64,000 nucleotides of DNA, taken from contig NC_057378.1 of NCBI RefSeq assembly GCF_016906535.1, forward strand, positions 372,001-436,000. Direction: 5' to 3'. The position numbers and the translations under genes are program-made. The DNA is from Rhizoctonia solani (Eukaryota > Basidiomycota > Agaricomycetes > Cantharellales > Ceratobasidiaceae). This document shows, piece after piece, positions 23,438 through 35,749 of the stretch. The notes beneath the pieces are model-generated. The model was not told the origin of the DNA and did not search any database. It saw nothing but the letters and a program-made list of their open reading frames with translations. Every line of letters starts with the position of its first letter. Position 1 is the stretch's first letter.

Positions 23438-24311
23438 TTTTGGCTGATAGGTGTACCTACAACCAGGTGGCCGTCCATGGACTGGTTGAACGCTTGGAAA
23501 GATACCTTCCTGAGTTCCTTCAAGCTCATGAGAAAAAGCATGTCGAATTAGCTCATCAGGTGACCAAAAATATTTGCTTCCAAAGTTCTATATATAGAGA
23601 CTAAGTGCCCGTCGCTCGACCGGCTTCTTTTAACTTCAATAAAGTGAGTCCATGATTCGGAGTTTGATGAGATGCACGAGCCGGGACTTGGACGCAGGAA
23701 AGCGGAGATTGGAGTGGCGCGACCCCAAGCTCAAATCGGTTCACGTGAGCTCAAATTATCTACACCATCTTCCACCTCCCGTCCTGTTTTGGCTTTTGTC
23801 GGAAATTGTCCACCCGCTCGGGAGTAACCCCAATCATTGTTTCCTCTGGGGTTCTCCATAGTTCTCCGATTAGGTGACTTAACTCCAGGGAGCTCCAGAT
23901 ATCTCAAAAGAGCTCCGGAGCGCCCCAGAGGTTTCTCAAGTTAAATGGTATTTTTTGAGTGAATAGGTGATTTTGTTGAGTGGCGACACCATATGCACGG
24001 GTCTCATGAGAGCCAAAGTCCCATAGCATAAGTCTAAGCTTTGGTGTTCGAATGGGTCATCTATCCGCTTATTAAACCGTTTAAAACCTTTCTCTAGAAA
24101 GAGCTAGTACTCAGTTTAGGTACCAATCAAACGTACGAGCCGTTTCGCTGTTATCGCATTATAGCTCATCTTCTTGAGCCACCTTTTCATCCCTCTCCAT
24201 CTTCCCGAATTTCTACTTCCATACTTCTCCTCGTAACTCTCCAAGTGCGCCTCATCTAGATCGGTTTTTTTTTCAATATTGATGAATATAGCAAAATAAT
24301 ACAATGAGATG
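23438..24311. other. Intergenic
   Basis: No gene supported. It includes GC-rich GAGCTCC/GGAGCGCC-like motifs near 23880-23930 that recall the MITE interior but lack the termini. Confidence 0.4.
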
Positions 24312-25080
24312 TCTTTTTTTTATTATTCTGTTTATTCCACGACGTTCCAGGACTGGGCCGTATGGTGCGACGTATCGGTAGGTGGCTATTGTACAGGGGG
24401 TAAAAGAGCAACTAGGCGCGAGTCAATGCCTTAAGGGCGGAGCTAGACTGGTGATAAATACAACAGAGTCTGGGAGAAAGGGGCATAATTGAACAAGCTA
24501 AAGGGATGCAGTAATCGATCTGCGGAACGAGAAAGAGAAAAAGAGGAAAGAGGAAAGAGGAAAATAAAAGAACTGGGCGAGGGGAGTGGTGTTATGCTCG
24601 TCGGGGCGGGCTCAGTCGACGAGGTCCGAGAAACGACCTGTGGCCTTGGCGAAGTGGAAGAGTTGACCCAATGTACGGGGGACTGGAGGAGGACCTCCAA
24701 GCGAAGGAAGTCGGGACTAGGCGTGCAAAATGGTCTTTTCTTTGCTTGTCGTACTGGGGGCAACGGTAGAAGAAATGCGTGACTGTTTCGGACTCATGGG
24801 TGCAGCGTGTGCAGCGCGGGGAGTCTACTAGCTGGAGACGATAAAGGTGTTGTCTAAGTTGTACATGCCCGTGATGAGTCTAAATAAGAGGGTACTTCTA
24901 GCTCTATTGAGGCCTCGCGTGTAGGAGATGAAGTCGCTTGGTGAGAGCTGGGGTACCTAAGGGCGTACTGGATGCCTGTTTCTGAGGACCTCCAGTGTTG
25001 GTCCGCCAAACGTTTCCCCCGTGCCTCTATTTCCTGCTTGCACGTGTTGGGGTTGAGTTATGGTCAGTAATTCGACAGGA
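24312..25080 (-). mobile_element. LINE 3' end with RT C-terminal zinc knuckle
   Basis: Minus-strand, 5'-truncated non-LTR retrotransposon. Decoding gives an SPSDFISYTRGL...LLFRLITGMYN-like segment (25.0-24.85 kb) and then a CTRCTHESETVTHFFYRC-type CCHC knuckle (about 24745-24815). Both are typical of the RNase H to C-terminal part of fungal LINE ORF2. The 3' UTR shares blocks with the 11.85 and 43.3 kb copies, and the element ends in an A-rich tail at 24312-24325. Small frame breaks show it is dead. Confidence 0.75.
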
Positions 25081-25831
25081 AACTACGGGAAACTTGAGTG
25101 GTCTTGGAATTTTGAGCTACAATTCAATGCACAGAGATTTGTGGGATTGCACGCTGTGCAATAGGCGTGTTAGTGGCCATTAGTCAATCAAATTAATTGT
25201 CCTGCCAGCAGTACTTCGGCCGATTACCTTCGCCAATCACGCTTTCAAACCCTTTTTTTGCCACAGCCCCTTGCTGTTTGTCTGAGCGACTTTTAGTGAG
25301 GGTTTCCGCTGAAACTAGATGGCCACTGACCTTGAGGCTATCATTGTCGCATCTTAGGCTCATTCCTAACGCCCCGCGAAAGGTAAAGACCGTAGTTGGT
25401 GACTACTCATTGCTCGCGTGAGAAGAGCCCTAGGAGGCTTGAAGTGGAGGGAGACAGACTTAGTAGGGTGGAGCATAAAAACGAAAGAGCTCGCTCAAGA
25501 AACACACAGTGAGTAAGAGCCAGGTGGCGCGATGCTATTTACATTTGACTATGGTGAACCTTCTCTTCAGCAGTTTATTGTTCTTCTAGTAAACTGAGAG
25601 GTGTGAGCTAGTGATACTCGTGTATGATTGCTGGAAAACAAAATAAAAATGTCATCACGGTCTGTGAAAAAACGAGAAGATAGCATAGGATCTATCTTTG
25701 ATGCTTTGCGTAGTATAGAACAAGTTGAAAGGTGTTTGAAAGAGTTGGATTATGCTAGGGAATTCCACAGGAGATATAAAATGTCTTCAAACGCAAAGCT
25801 TGGCGGATAACTTAGTTAAGCCCCAGTACGC
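25081..25831. other. Intergenic
   Basis: A 60-codon frame at 25628-25810 (+) encodes a charged, helix-prone peptide with no recognised family and no other support. Otherwise nothing is seen. Confidence 0.35.
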
Positions 25832-26439
25832 CTATTGGTACCTCAATACGTCCTCCGCAGGCAGAGAGTTTCGTGTCCGACTGGCCACAGCATGATCAAG
25901 CGGAGTTTTGTATCCCACTTTGAGAGCAGCGGCTTGAGAGTCTTGATCACTGGTTTGACCACTTGGTAAGGGGCCTTTTTGTGATTCCCCAGCAGAATTT
26001 GAGCCATATTGAACTAAATCACGAAGGGCTCCTGTACGTGTACATGTAGAAGGGGTCGAGACGTTTGAGCTGACAGTAGAAGGCTTTACCTAACCGCCGA
26101 TGTCGATGGTTGTATAGAGATACAAAGTGGCGTAGAACAAATTGTCGTAAGTATGGGCAAGCATAAAGTTGTTAGATTACTTACGCTGGACATGTTTCCG
26201 CCGTTCATATTAATCTCGGAGCTTATTAATTCACAAGGCTTGTTATCTTCGGGAACGCAAATCCATTCCTCGAATAAATCGGAGCATGGGACATCTGAAG
26301 AAATCTCCTCTGAACTCTTGGCTTCTGGTCGTATGTTCACCCAAGGGCGCGTTGGCTTGGTACCGGGGACCAGTATGAGCCCTGAATATCCGATTGGGTT
26401 ATCCTGGGGAAGAGTGCTCTTACTTGTGGCCCGGGACAT
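25832..26439 (-). CDS. Small hypothetical protein, two exons
   Basis: Exon 1 26439-26185 and exon 2 26089-25832, joined in phase across a canonical intron (donor GTAAGT, acceptor TTAG, 95 nt). Both exons are fully open, giving about 170 residues. The product is Ser/Thr/Pro-rich and polar, without a signal peptide or membrane segment, and is not recognised. The first ATG is preceded by a CCGCCAG sequence that could be an acceptor, so more 5' exons are possible. Support is the open phase-0 splice only. Confidence 0.5.
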
Positions 26440-28543
26440 CTGGCGGAGAAATTATGACAGGATTAGATAGTACTCGTTGGGAAGGGTTGCTTTAGATAGA
26501 GAAGTGCACTCGTATTAATACCCCGTGAGGACGGACATCGACCCATGTTCAATGATCTCCAGGTCCAATTTGCCAGCTCGAGAGAGTCATGATCTGACAA
26601 CTTGCCAAACAAAGCTTCGCCCGTGGCCACCCAACTTGGCCCGCGGGCACCCGATTCTCTTGCTTTAATGTTTATATTCCCACACGAGGCGCAAACATTA
26701 TACTCGGAGTGCTCAGGTGTTCTTTGTCGGCTTTGTTGACTGGATACGTAGGTTGGCTATGACAACGCAAACCGGCGAGCGGTCAATAGTTCAGTGTACT
26801 TCCATTGTTTCGGCTTTGAGGAAGCCTCAACTGCTCACTTAGTGTCATGCTCTATCAACGTGGTTTGTATGTCTTCGAATTTGCATAACGAGCGTGGGTG
26901 GCGGATGCTCCACGACTTCCCGTATTCGACACATCTCTGACGGGTGCGTGCCTATACTGCACAAACCTTTGTACCCCGTAGAGTGCTGGTAAACGTAGGA
27001 GGGGTTTCGCAGGAATTGCAAATAGGTTGACCAGAACACAAAGTGTAGCAGCCTGGACCATTCTTAGGACCATGTACTCCGACTCCACCAGTTCACTCGA
27101 CCTTGATGCGGATCTACTCCTCATACAACTACTGCTGAAATAATCCGACTTTGAGACTTCTACAACCTCTCGGCAACCTGCACCTAGCGTCCAACTCGAC
27201 CTGTTCTCCGATCGAAATACACCATATTGTAGAGTGTAACAAGGCTAATTCCACATATTGAGTCTTCGTTTTCTCATAAGGTCGTGGCTGCTCCTACTCC
27301 GTCACTCCTGTCGTGCTCTCCATGGAGGCAGAGAGCTAGTAACAGGGCGTAAGCTCGGTCACCAGGGGGACCTTTTGACCTTTCAAACGGAAATAGCGGG
27401 GGTTCCGTAGGCAGCTCGCTTCATCACGATAGCACAAGATAAGATGACTGTAGGTGGCTTAATCGTATACATGTATTTACGGGCAGCTATCACCTGTATC
27501 AATAGCCACACGGACGAAGCTATGAGGGAATTGTTCAGAGCAACTAGGAGAGCCCTGTAGGTCGCCAAGGAATGTAGAAGCGGAATCAAAGTTGAGCTCA
27601 TGTGGAGGCTGTAGAACTCAGGTATCCCAGGCAGTTTGTGAGCGGACAAGGTCTCATAGCCACCAGGGGAGTGTGACATTCGCCAACCCCAGCCTCACTA
27701 CATCCAAAAATCTGATGAAGACTTGAGATTTGCACCTAGCAAAAGACCATTGGGAAGCTCCAGACCAGGTAGGCCAAATACGCAACAAAATACTCGCAAT
27801 TCTCACATGCGCACGAACTCCCTAGACCCAGGTGGCTCTCCTTGTTTTTCGCCGTATCAGTATTACCGAACACGCTTGTCCGGTTCAATCACTACCTGCA
27901 CCTCCTCCAGGTTACAGACTCAAGGGGTTGCCGTCAGCGGGATGGGGAGTTGGAGATAGCTACCCGCTGCTTCCTGAAGCTCCCGCATCATGCAAAGAAA
28001 AGACAGAACTACCTTGCCTCGCTCAGCTTAGATGCACTTGGTCCAAAACTCTAATTCTTTGCCAACTCTGAGCTAACTTCCTTGTTCGGCTTCATTAAAG
28101 CCACCGGTCGCTTTTCCAAATTTATCAGATAGCCTATCCAGTATCCCCCTCCGTGTACTGCTATGTCTTACTATTGGCACATGGGGCTTCCTCTTTTAAT
28201 CTGCCACTACATGGATGCTGTAGGATTGAGCTTGCTTGTTCACGGATCCCCTTTGCGACCTAACTCTTGTTAACAAGGGTACAGGCAAGAAATGAGAGTG
28301 CAATAACTTCAAAACCGTGTTAGCAACGATTGAAGGAGAGGTTATCCATCCCCCGTGAACTGGCTGTGGAACGGGACTTTTCCGCGGCACCTGGCCACTT
28401 TTCATACTAAATATAATTCTTTTTATCCCGCAGAGCGAAACCGAGTGATCGAAGTTGGGAGCTGTCTGTATTTTGGACTCGTATTTATGTACTAGTACAG
28501 ACAGTTTAATTTGTCCAATAAAGGTTTATCTTGCCTCTGTCTA
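26440..28543. other. Gene-poor stretch with short uncertain ORFs
   Basis: Minus-strand frames at 27383-27679 (98 codons, with hydrophobic stretches such as NSLIASSVWLLIQVIAA) and 26855-27124 (89 codons) could be remnants of a membrane protein, but no start, splice or family supports them. A plus-strand proline-rich frame near 27.83-28.05 kb is equally uncertain. Confidence 0.3.
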
Positions 28544-28725
28544 CTCTACGGGGCCCCGAAAATCTCGGGAGCGCTCCGGGACTCGCTATTGTCAGCGAGC
28601 ATTCCGGAACGTTTGGTATGATGCTCAGAAGGGCTCGTGGAGTGCTCTCAAGTCCTCGCCGAGCAATCCGGATTCGTCGGATCCTAAAGAGAAGGTTCTC
28701 AAAACCAGAGCACTCCAGAGCGCTC
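28544..28725 (-). mobile_element. MITE copy 2, truncated
   Basis: Reverse-orientation copy of the element at 22635-22841. It begins with the same CTCTACGGGGCCCC terminus and matches through the interior with scattered substitutions, but stops at GAGCGCTC (28725), lacking the last ~20 bp with the other inverted repeat. Confidence 0.78.
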
Positions 28726-31184
28726 AATTTGGCACGCGAGGAGAAACTGGGTGTCAGCTCATGTGTGTAAACCGGCTGACGGGTTCTGGGGGCTAGGCAT
28801 AGTGTATGGCCATTTTCTGCTATTCTGGCTAAACCAGTAGGCCTGCAATAAAAGTCCAACGAAAAAGAAGAGCATAGTAGTTACAAGGACAAGACTAGAC
28901 AAAGCCTGGCTCATGTAAACTTGCAGACACGTATTAATGTGCAGAAAACGTACGAATCGACTATCAACTGGAAAATTAAAGAGAGAGATAATAAGTAAAA
29001 GGTCCTGCTCCACAAGCAGTTAATGGGCGATAGACGAACCTTGTTTTATGTCGTGTCAGCCTCCGCAAGTGATTGCCGGCTCAAGCGAGACCCCATACTG
29101 TCCTGGTTTATCTGCGCTACACTGCTGCATTGTTGTTTTTTTACCTCAATATCCAGTGGTCTGCCAGAACAAAACTGTTATGTTAGCTTTGAGCAACTTG
29201 AATAAAAGGTCTCGAATCTGACTTGGTTGATGAATGAATTGCTGGAAGCGCAGCAGGTAGTTCTACGCGAGGCTAATTTATCGAGCAGGTTTCATTGTTC
29301 ATCTCCGTCCAATCCATTAACGTGGGTGCGTTTTCAACCAAATTTAGCCACAGCGAATCCTTTGAATATAGGTGTATATGGTAGCGCAATAGGTTTGAAG
29401 CATGGGACCAATCCCAGGCTTGAAAAGTTACAACAACGGAGTGGTCTAGATCGGCGAGCCACCTCACATCACTGGCACTACTTCGATAACTCCTCTGTAT
29501 AGCACTATGCTTTCAATTAGCTAGCTTCTAGATATTTAGATCTCAAAGATATATCCACATCGTTTTGAGGCCCACAACTGCAACCCGCTCTCTGATCGGC
29601 CTTTTTCTTAAACCATCTCAATATGTGCTTCCCAGTCACCAAAGTAGAGCTGAAACTAGTTCATTCTGTGTTTTCCCCGAGACAGTCTTCAGGACTGATT
29701 TGGAGTTTCTCCGCAGCTCGACACAGGTGCATGAAATTATACATCGACTGCTTGGGCCTATGTTGTAGCAACAAAGTTTCAACAATTTGGAGAGTGCAGC
29801 AGGGTAATCAATGCGCACAGACTCTGTGTGATATGAAGCTAAAGCCGACAGCTGCCAAATGATTTGGGTTTAAAATTACTTCCATTGCTGTTTCCAAGGA
29901 AGTGGAAAGGTAGCCTATTCGGCTGACCACGAACGGCAGCCGATCGTTCTTGTCGCTGGATGAATCCGCTAACATCCCACGCGTTCCTTTCCGCTTCACG
30001 GAGTATGCCGAGTGGAGGACTTATCCGAGATGAAAGGGCAGCACATCCAAACATCGTCGAGTGCCCCAGAGCTCTTAGGCTTCCGTGATTGCGTAGTGCG
30101 CACGCTGGCTGATAATTCGAAGTAGGACGTCATATACAGGATCTATTACATGTGACCAAGAAAAGGTCCTCCTTTCCCTCGTTCTCTGCGTAGCTGTGTA
30201 CTATTCGTCCCGTTAGGAAATATACTGCGGGTAGAGCGGGGCTTATATACTCAGATTTTGAGCTCTCCGGCGTCAAGATAAAGTCAAGCCCTTATAACCC
30301 TGAATAAGAAATGTGCGCCAATATGTAGGGGCCGTGGATCGGAGCCTGCGGAGACGCACGAGCCCAGATTTATGCGCAGGGTCGTGCGGGGGGATCCCTG
30401 TAGCTAATCACGTGATCATGGGTCGTGCTTGCTCTACCAGTGTATTCAATTCCTCATCGCGTTCTTATTTTAGTTTTTCCCACCCGCCACCCCATTCAAT
30501 CGATTTGAAAATGTTAATCGCGAATCGCTGCTTTGTCAGGTATTCTCGCACTCCGCCTATTGTCAGGCTTGGCCACCCACACGAGTTCTACTCGCGTCTC
30601 GGTGCTCCAGCTTCCACTCGCGCACTTTGTGCTTGATCCCTCACTTCCCCTTGTATCTGACTATTGGCGGTTATGCACATACTTGTACATTTGCGTTCGA
30701 TTCTATACATATGATAGTATGACAGATACTCGGACCCACCGAAGCCTAAGTACGACACTACATACCAGACCATACCGGTGTGTTACATTTATTGATATCT
30801 GACCATCACCCACTCTTGGTAGAATCTCACCACCTTAATTAGCTGCCCTTCCCTAGGCACGAACCTTGGCGGGGTTGCTGTTTGCTGGTAATTTATGCCT
30901 CGCGCTTAAGCCCTTCGTTGGATACGACAACAATGCAGCAGAGAAGCGCTTCAATGTTTTCCAAATAGCTGTATAGTTGACAATATTAGAGAACCTTCAC
31001 TGCCAACTGAATTGCTCTTCACGTATTAAATTCACAAGATATCTAGTTCAAGCTCATCGCAGGTCTAACATGAGGCCTCAAAAAAGCTATCATCAATCAT
31101 TCAACAGCTTTGATATAAACCTAGCTCAAGGCGTTATCAATTAAGAACAAATAACCGATGGCGACCCGCTCATATTGATCGATG
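28726..31184. other. Intergenic, no supported gene
   Basis: About 2.5 kb of short overlapping ORFs without motifs. A CACGTGA palindrome occurs near 30409. At about 30511 an ATG is followed by a GTATTC donor-like site, but no downstream exon could be matched. Confidence 0.4.
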
Positions 31185-32814
31185 TTAATCAGCTTGAATA
31201 GAATCAGTTTTAGAGTGTTCTAATCCGATTGCTGTAGACTCCGAAGCGGTATCAGCCTCCGGTAGCTCGGTCTTCGCAGATTTGACATCGGTTACAGTGA
31301 CTTGAGTGGTCTTTTTGCCTTTGCCTGGAGGAGGAGGATGGTAGATTTTCTCCTGTTGTATACACGCCGAATCAGGGACAATTCATTAGATTATGCAATC
31401 AACGCACCTTCTTTTTCTTAACCTCCACAACTGGAGGCGGGTACGCTAGCTTCTCTACATCCTTCCACTCTTGACTTGCTTCAAACGCCTTTTGAATTGG
31501 TTCGAGTATCGACGCAACCGACTCGGCGACGGCAGCTTTGAGATCTCCTGGATGTATCTCTTTGGCGGTGTAGGCACTCTCCAAATCATTGGCACTTGCA
31601 AAATGAGCTGGTCCACCGTACTCCGGCTTACGAGAAATGGTGAAAAGAGTACCATCAGGAGCATCAGCAGCAACCAGAGGCTGCATTTGACTTAGCGGAA
31701 TGCCTTGTGCCAATCGACCTTCAACAATACGCATGAGTACTGCACGCACAAAAGCCAAAACGCCATTGTTTTCCACCACTCCCTCCTCGCAGAATGCACC
31801 CTTGATTTTTTTCTTAATTGCAGCGGGTGGGTCAAGGAAATCGATCTTCGAATTAGCCTCCGAGGAGGACATCTTTCCTCCTGTTAGACCCGGAACCATA
31901 GCATTCATGAGGTGGGCTCGTTTTCGATAACCTAGCTTGGGAAGATACAGCTCGGCGAATGTAAAGATCTTTCGCTGTATTCAATTAAATTGGCACTTAG
32001 TATTGAGTCGACGATGAGAATTGTAGAGATTTACCTGATCGACTCCACCAAACTGGAAGTCACAGTCCAGGTATTGTTCATCAAGGGCTTGAAGCCCAGG
32101 ATAGAGTAATCCGCTAAGCAAAGGACTGGAGACTTGCTTTACAACCTCTGCACCGGCTTTTTTTGCATCGTGTTCTGTTACAGTAGCACAGAGGCGATAG
32201 TTGTCCATATTGTATTCTTTAGTGAGTTGATAAGAAGATCCGACAACGAACTTGAGGCGATCGACAGGAACGCCAAGTGATTCGAATGTTGCCTTTAAAA
32301 GATTCGAATAGTAAGAGACCCGATGGGCAACCAGTTCCAACGGCGCTTTGAGGTTATCTAGGAAAGCGTGTACGTCTAATGCGAGGCTCGTTATAGACAC
32401 ATTCAAGCACGGCATGTTGCTCAGTACATACCTGCTAGCAAAATAGTCACCTTTTGATCGTATGAGTTAACGACTGTGGCGCATGATATGGTAGCGCACT
32501 CACCTCCACTCCCGCAGCTAAAAAATCTGCGATCTTCATTAGTGGTACAAAGTATCCGATATGAGCTAGTGGTAGGGAGGATAAATTGTGTTATATACCA
32601 ATGACTTGATTTCACACTCACGTCGACCGGTCGGGGCCGTCCCTACGATCGCTGGTTAATCGGATGACTTTATCACTTGGGTAGAACCAAATTTACCCCA
32701 GTAGCATTTAGGCGTCTTTCCCTCATCTAATACGGACTTGATGATATCTCCTCCTAGAACCTCTTGTAGATTACGAGTAATAAGTTCAAACCGAGTCTCT
32801 GGGCTGACAGACAT
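31185..32814 (-). CDS. TYS1: Tyrosyl-tRNA synthetase, cytosolic type
   Basis: Attaches tyrosine to tRNA-Tyr. Seven exons: 32814-32697, 32642-32622, 32565-32504, 32450-32432, 32375-32035, 31974-31408, 31352-31185; the sum is 432 codons with the stop, so 431 residues. Class I signature PHIGYF (the HIGH equivalent) after exon 2, then FADLHA-like ADVHAF, a YQLTKEY motif, QFGGVDQRKIF and GGKMSSS (the KMSKS loop). The lysine-rich C-terminal tail (VEVKKKK, KGKKTT) is typical of eukaryotic TyrRS. Start chosen at the first Met (MSVSPETRFELI). The frame is intact. The gene is divergent from the 33652 gene. Confidence 0.94.
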
Positions 32815-33651
32815 GATGGTTGAGTCAAAAGGTGGACTTGACTTTATTAGCGCCGGGCGGTAAAGTGAGAGTGAAACGCGTTGAACTGTGAATGATGGTC
32901 ATGTTGTATCCAACGATCGGTCTCGTTTAGGTGAATCAAAGGAACGATCGATGAGGCTTGGTGGCGTCCCTCGTGTGCTGACTACCCACTGCCATCCCGC
33001 ATCCGACCCCCACGCCTGAATCCCAGGGGATCCGCGTTCACGAATAGAGTTATCATTTTAGAAGAAATGTTGGGCCCTTAGCCGTGCATATTCCCGTTCC
33101 TAAAAACACTTGCGTATTATTTACTTTATTCAATTAGCTAACCTATAACATGGAAGCAACAAAGTCTTCTCGGAGGCTCCCGATGCCTTCCGGCTCAAGT
33201 AAGTGACATCGACCACATATGAGTAGTCATCACAATGCGGCTGGAGTGGACAATATGGCTTTAAATGATCACGTGCACAGACTTTTTTGAAACCATATTT
33301 ATGGAGCTACATGCGACAAGGCAAATCGCTCACAAATAAAATGGATTATACATATGAAAGAAGTCATTTAACAATCGATCCAGCTCCTAGATTTTGGCAC
33401 CCTATCATTCAAGAGGTTTACAGAAACATTTCTATATGTTCAAAATGTTGAGCATTGTAGTACATAGAGTGATTCGTTATAGAGCGGGCAAATTGGGATA
33501 GCACAGGGTCTTGCTCATGTACGCTACCCCTGCGGAGCCTGAAATATACAATAACCATTAATTCGGAGCCAAGTTCCCTATGCCATTTTTGCTGTTTTGT
33601 TTTGACATGCTACCAATCGGAACAAAGATAAACGCTTGTTCAAATTAAACG
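32815..33651. other. Divergent promoter region
   Basis: Separates the TyrRS gene (-) and the 33652 gene (+). A short ATG frame at about 33150 ends in a good donor (AAGTAAGT), but no acceptor-linked exon was found. CACGTG occurs near 33270. Confidence 0.4.
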
Positions 33652-35037
33652 ATGCCAAAGGTAAGTAACGCGATCATCACTCGCGAAACTGATGCGTTGT
33701 CGGCCTCCCAAGTCAGCGAATTAGACCCAGAAAACAAAGATGCCATGTCAAAGCTCTTCTCAATGTATATAAATGCAAGTGAATCTCTTGGGCTAAAGTT
33801 CTGGTAAGTGCAGGACCCCCTCCGAGTTGCGTACGCTCCCACAATGCGTTTTTTACAGCCCGGGCCCTCGGACCACCAACCCCTTACAGTCGAGCACTCG
33901 GGCACAGTTATTGCCACCCATATCAAACCAGACCAGAACGGACACGTATTACCGGACGTACCACAGACATCGAACAGCGTAGGGATGATGATTGATGAGA
34001 CTGGAATATCCGGATTTGCAAGCTTCAGTTCCCCAAGCAGTAAGTGGCTGGCTACATAATAGTCTGATATCCCCTCCTACTCAGCTCACTCGTATACAGA
34101 TTTGGTAGAAGTCGGGAGTCCTGGGACTCTGGTATATGAGACTTGCCGCTGGATAGCTGCGGTGGAGACAGAGCGGTTCTCGAATTATATCCTACTTAGG
34201 GACTCCTTTCGTGACTTAGCCAACGAATTTATTTCCCGTAATCTCGTTGTTTCGCCACAGACGATCCCTGCATCACAACAGGGAATTGCGCCAGAGCCGG
34301 TTCTCTGGCACGTTCAAGGCGAGTTCGGTAGTCATATAATCTTGAATTTAGGGACGGCATCCCCACTCGTATATACACATGTGAGTTTTCAACATATATT
34401 GCATATTCCGCTAGAAATAACACCCCTTTTACTCACAGACACAGCATCCGCAGACGCCCCCCCTCCAAGTCGGAGGATTAACTCCCTCACGCTTTATGGC
34501 GGCAAATCTTACACCGTGTTGTTACGCTTCTTCGTTATTGAAGACGCTTATCACGGATGGCACTGTGTAGCAGCGATAAACCTAGAGCCTCTCTGGGTTT
34601 ATCCGATATGGCCTCCGGTAGAAGTTTCAGATACGGCTGGGTTTAGGGAAATGTGCATCTCGCTTCGTTACCCAGCAATTGTCGATTCAGTCGCAACGTT
34701 TCAACCTCTGCCACCACTGCAAATGAACACTTCTCTGTTCGGCGGAGAAGTGTTAGAGTCGACCCTCCCTCCCGCTCCTGAGCATGCATATGCGTTTGAT
34801 TTGGGCTTATCCCCATTTCGATATCTAGAGACGGCTATAGAATCACCTGGTCTCGTCGTCGACTCGTCGATCACTCTTCCAGTTAATCATACGTCCACCT
34901 CGACGTATGCCGACTCGTCAGCTGTGGCCTCCTGCTCTCGCTCGGTCACCAGCAGGCCAAGTAATAGAAACCGGTCGCGCCCTGTCGCACCCAGGCTGCG
35001 TAAACTGGCCCCGGCCCCGGCTCCAGCCCGTGATTAA
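33652..35037 (+). CDS. Unrecognised protein
   Basis: Open exons at about 33652-33803 (MPKVSNAIITRET... start), 33859-34041 and 34100-35037. The second junction is phase-correct (donor GTAAGT, acceptor TACAG). The first junction is out of phase by one base with the obvious sites, so either the gene starts at the ATG at 33844, or a base is missing. The product (about 370-420 residues) has mixed beta-rich-looking central segments, no transmembrane segment, and a Ser/Arg-rich tail ending in RLRKLAPAPAPARD. The exon 1 peptide (SASQVSELDPENK) recurs in eroded form at 36.86 kb. Function unknown. Confidence 0.6.
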
Positions 35038-35104
35038 TATTTCCATCACTAGTCTATGTTTTCCCTCTGATCTCATTCGATGTTACAAGCCAATATAAGA
35101 TATT

Positions 35105-35735
35105 CGTCCGCATCGGCTTCCTTCTTGCCACCTAAGTATGCCTCTCCCAAATCTGCAGCGCATCAGTCCGCAAAGGATCTTACTAGTTTTGAGTACTATG
35201 AAAACGATGATGGATAACTGCCGAGCAAAGGACACAATACACCTGACCCCACTGTCGATATTCTACGGGACTCGCTATTAATGCATTTTCCCGCCACAGA
35301 AGTCTGATTGAAAAACGTTCCACTTAATATTGATGGGCTCTTCTTCTCTCCATCACCGAAGTCTCTGCAAAATCCATCGGAGCTCGCGAGCCCGAAATGC
35401 TCGATAAGCATAAGCGAGCTTACCATGAGTCTCGTTTATGCTTCTCGAGTATTTCGGCTCACAAGCTCCGGCGGATTTGCAGAGTAGGACTGAGACTTGG
35501 CCCTCCCCCTCCCCCACCATACTCCCCACCTCTTTCACTGCCCTTCCTACTTTCACTGTATGTTATGCAACTATGCCTCCTACTCGCATGGATACTTGGC
35601 TCGTAGCCAGATGGTGCTTAGTCTGATGAATAGACTAACCTAATGGCATTCAAGAGCTCGGCACCATATGAATCTCCTTTAAGTTCACTGCTGAGGCAAT
35701 GCGTCAGCGATTGTACGTAATTTCTCCAATCTTGT
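35105..35735 (-). pseudogene. Decayed partial copy of the DnaJ-X gene
   Basis: Three blocks align on the same strand with the DnaJ gene at 38.3-39.06 kb: 35105-35175 with about 38335-38410, 35246-35330 with 38771-38855, and 35540-35730 with about 38868-39045. Substitutions and small gaps are frequent, and the exons are no longer open. The material between blocks 2 and 3 includes the foldback at 35364-35483. Confidence 0.7.
35364..35483. repeat. Foldback inverted repeat (120 bp hairpin)
   Basis: Arms of about 54 bp (35364-35418 and 35430-35483) are imperfect reverse complements, both running TCTGCAAA...GGAGCT...GAGC...CGAAAT...CTCG.AAGCATAA, with a loop of about 10 nt. It sits in the decayed DnaJ copy at a place where the parental gene has no matching sequence, so it is an insertion. 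Confidence 0.7.
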
Positions 35736-35749
35736 TTTGACATGTCACT

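Noticed and set aside
23870..23935. Possible third MITE copy (GAGCTCC/GGAGCGCC motifs)
   Set aside because: Neither inverted terminus is present and similarity is limited to short GC-rich words.
33645..33926. 93-codon minus ORF
   Set aside because: Antisense of the first exons of the 33652 gene; the plus-strand peptide recurs at 36.86 kb and this one does not.
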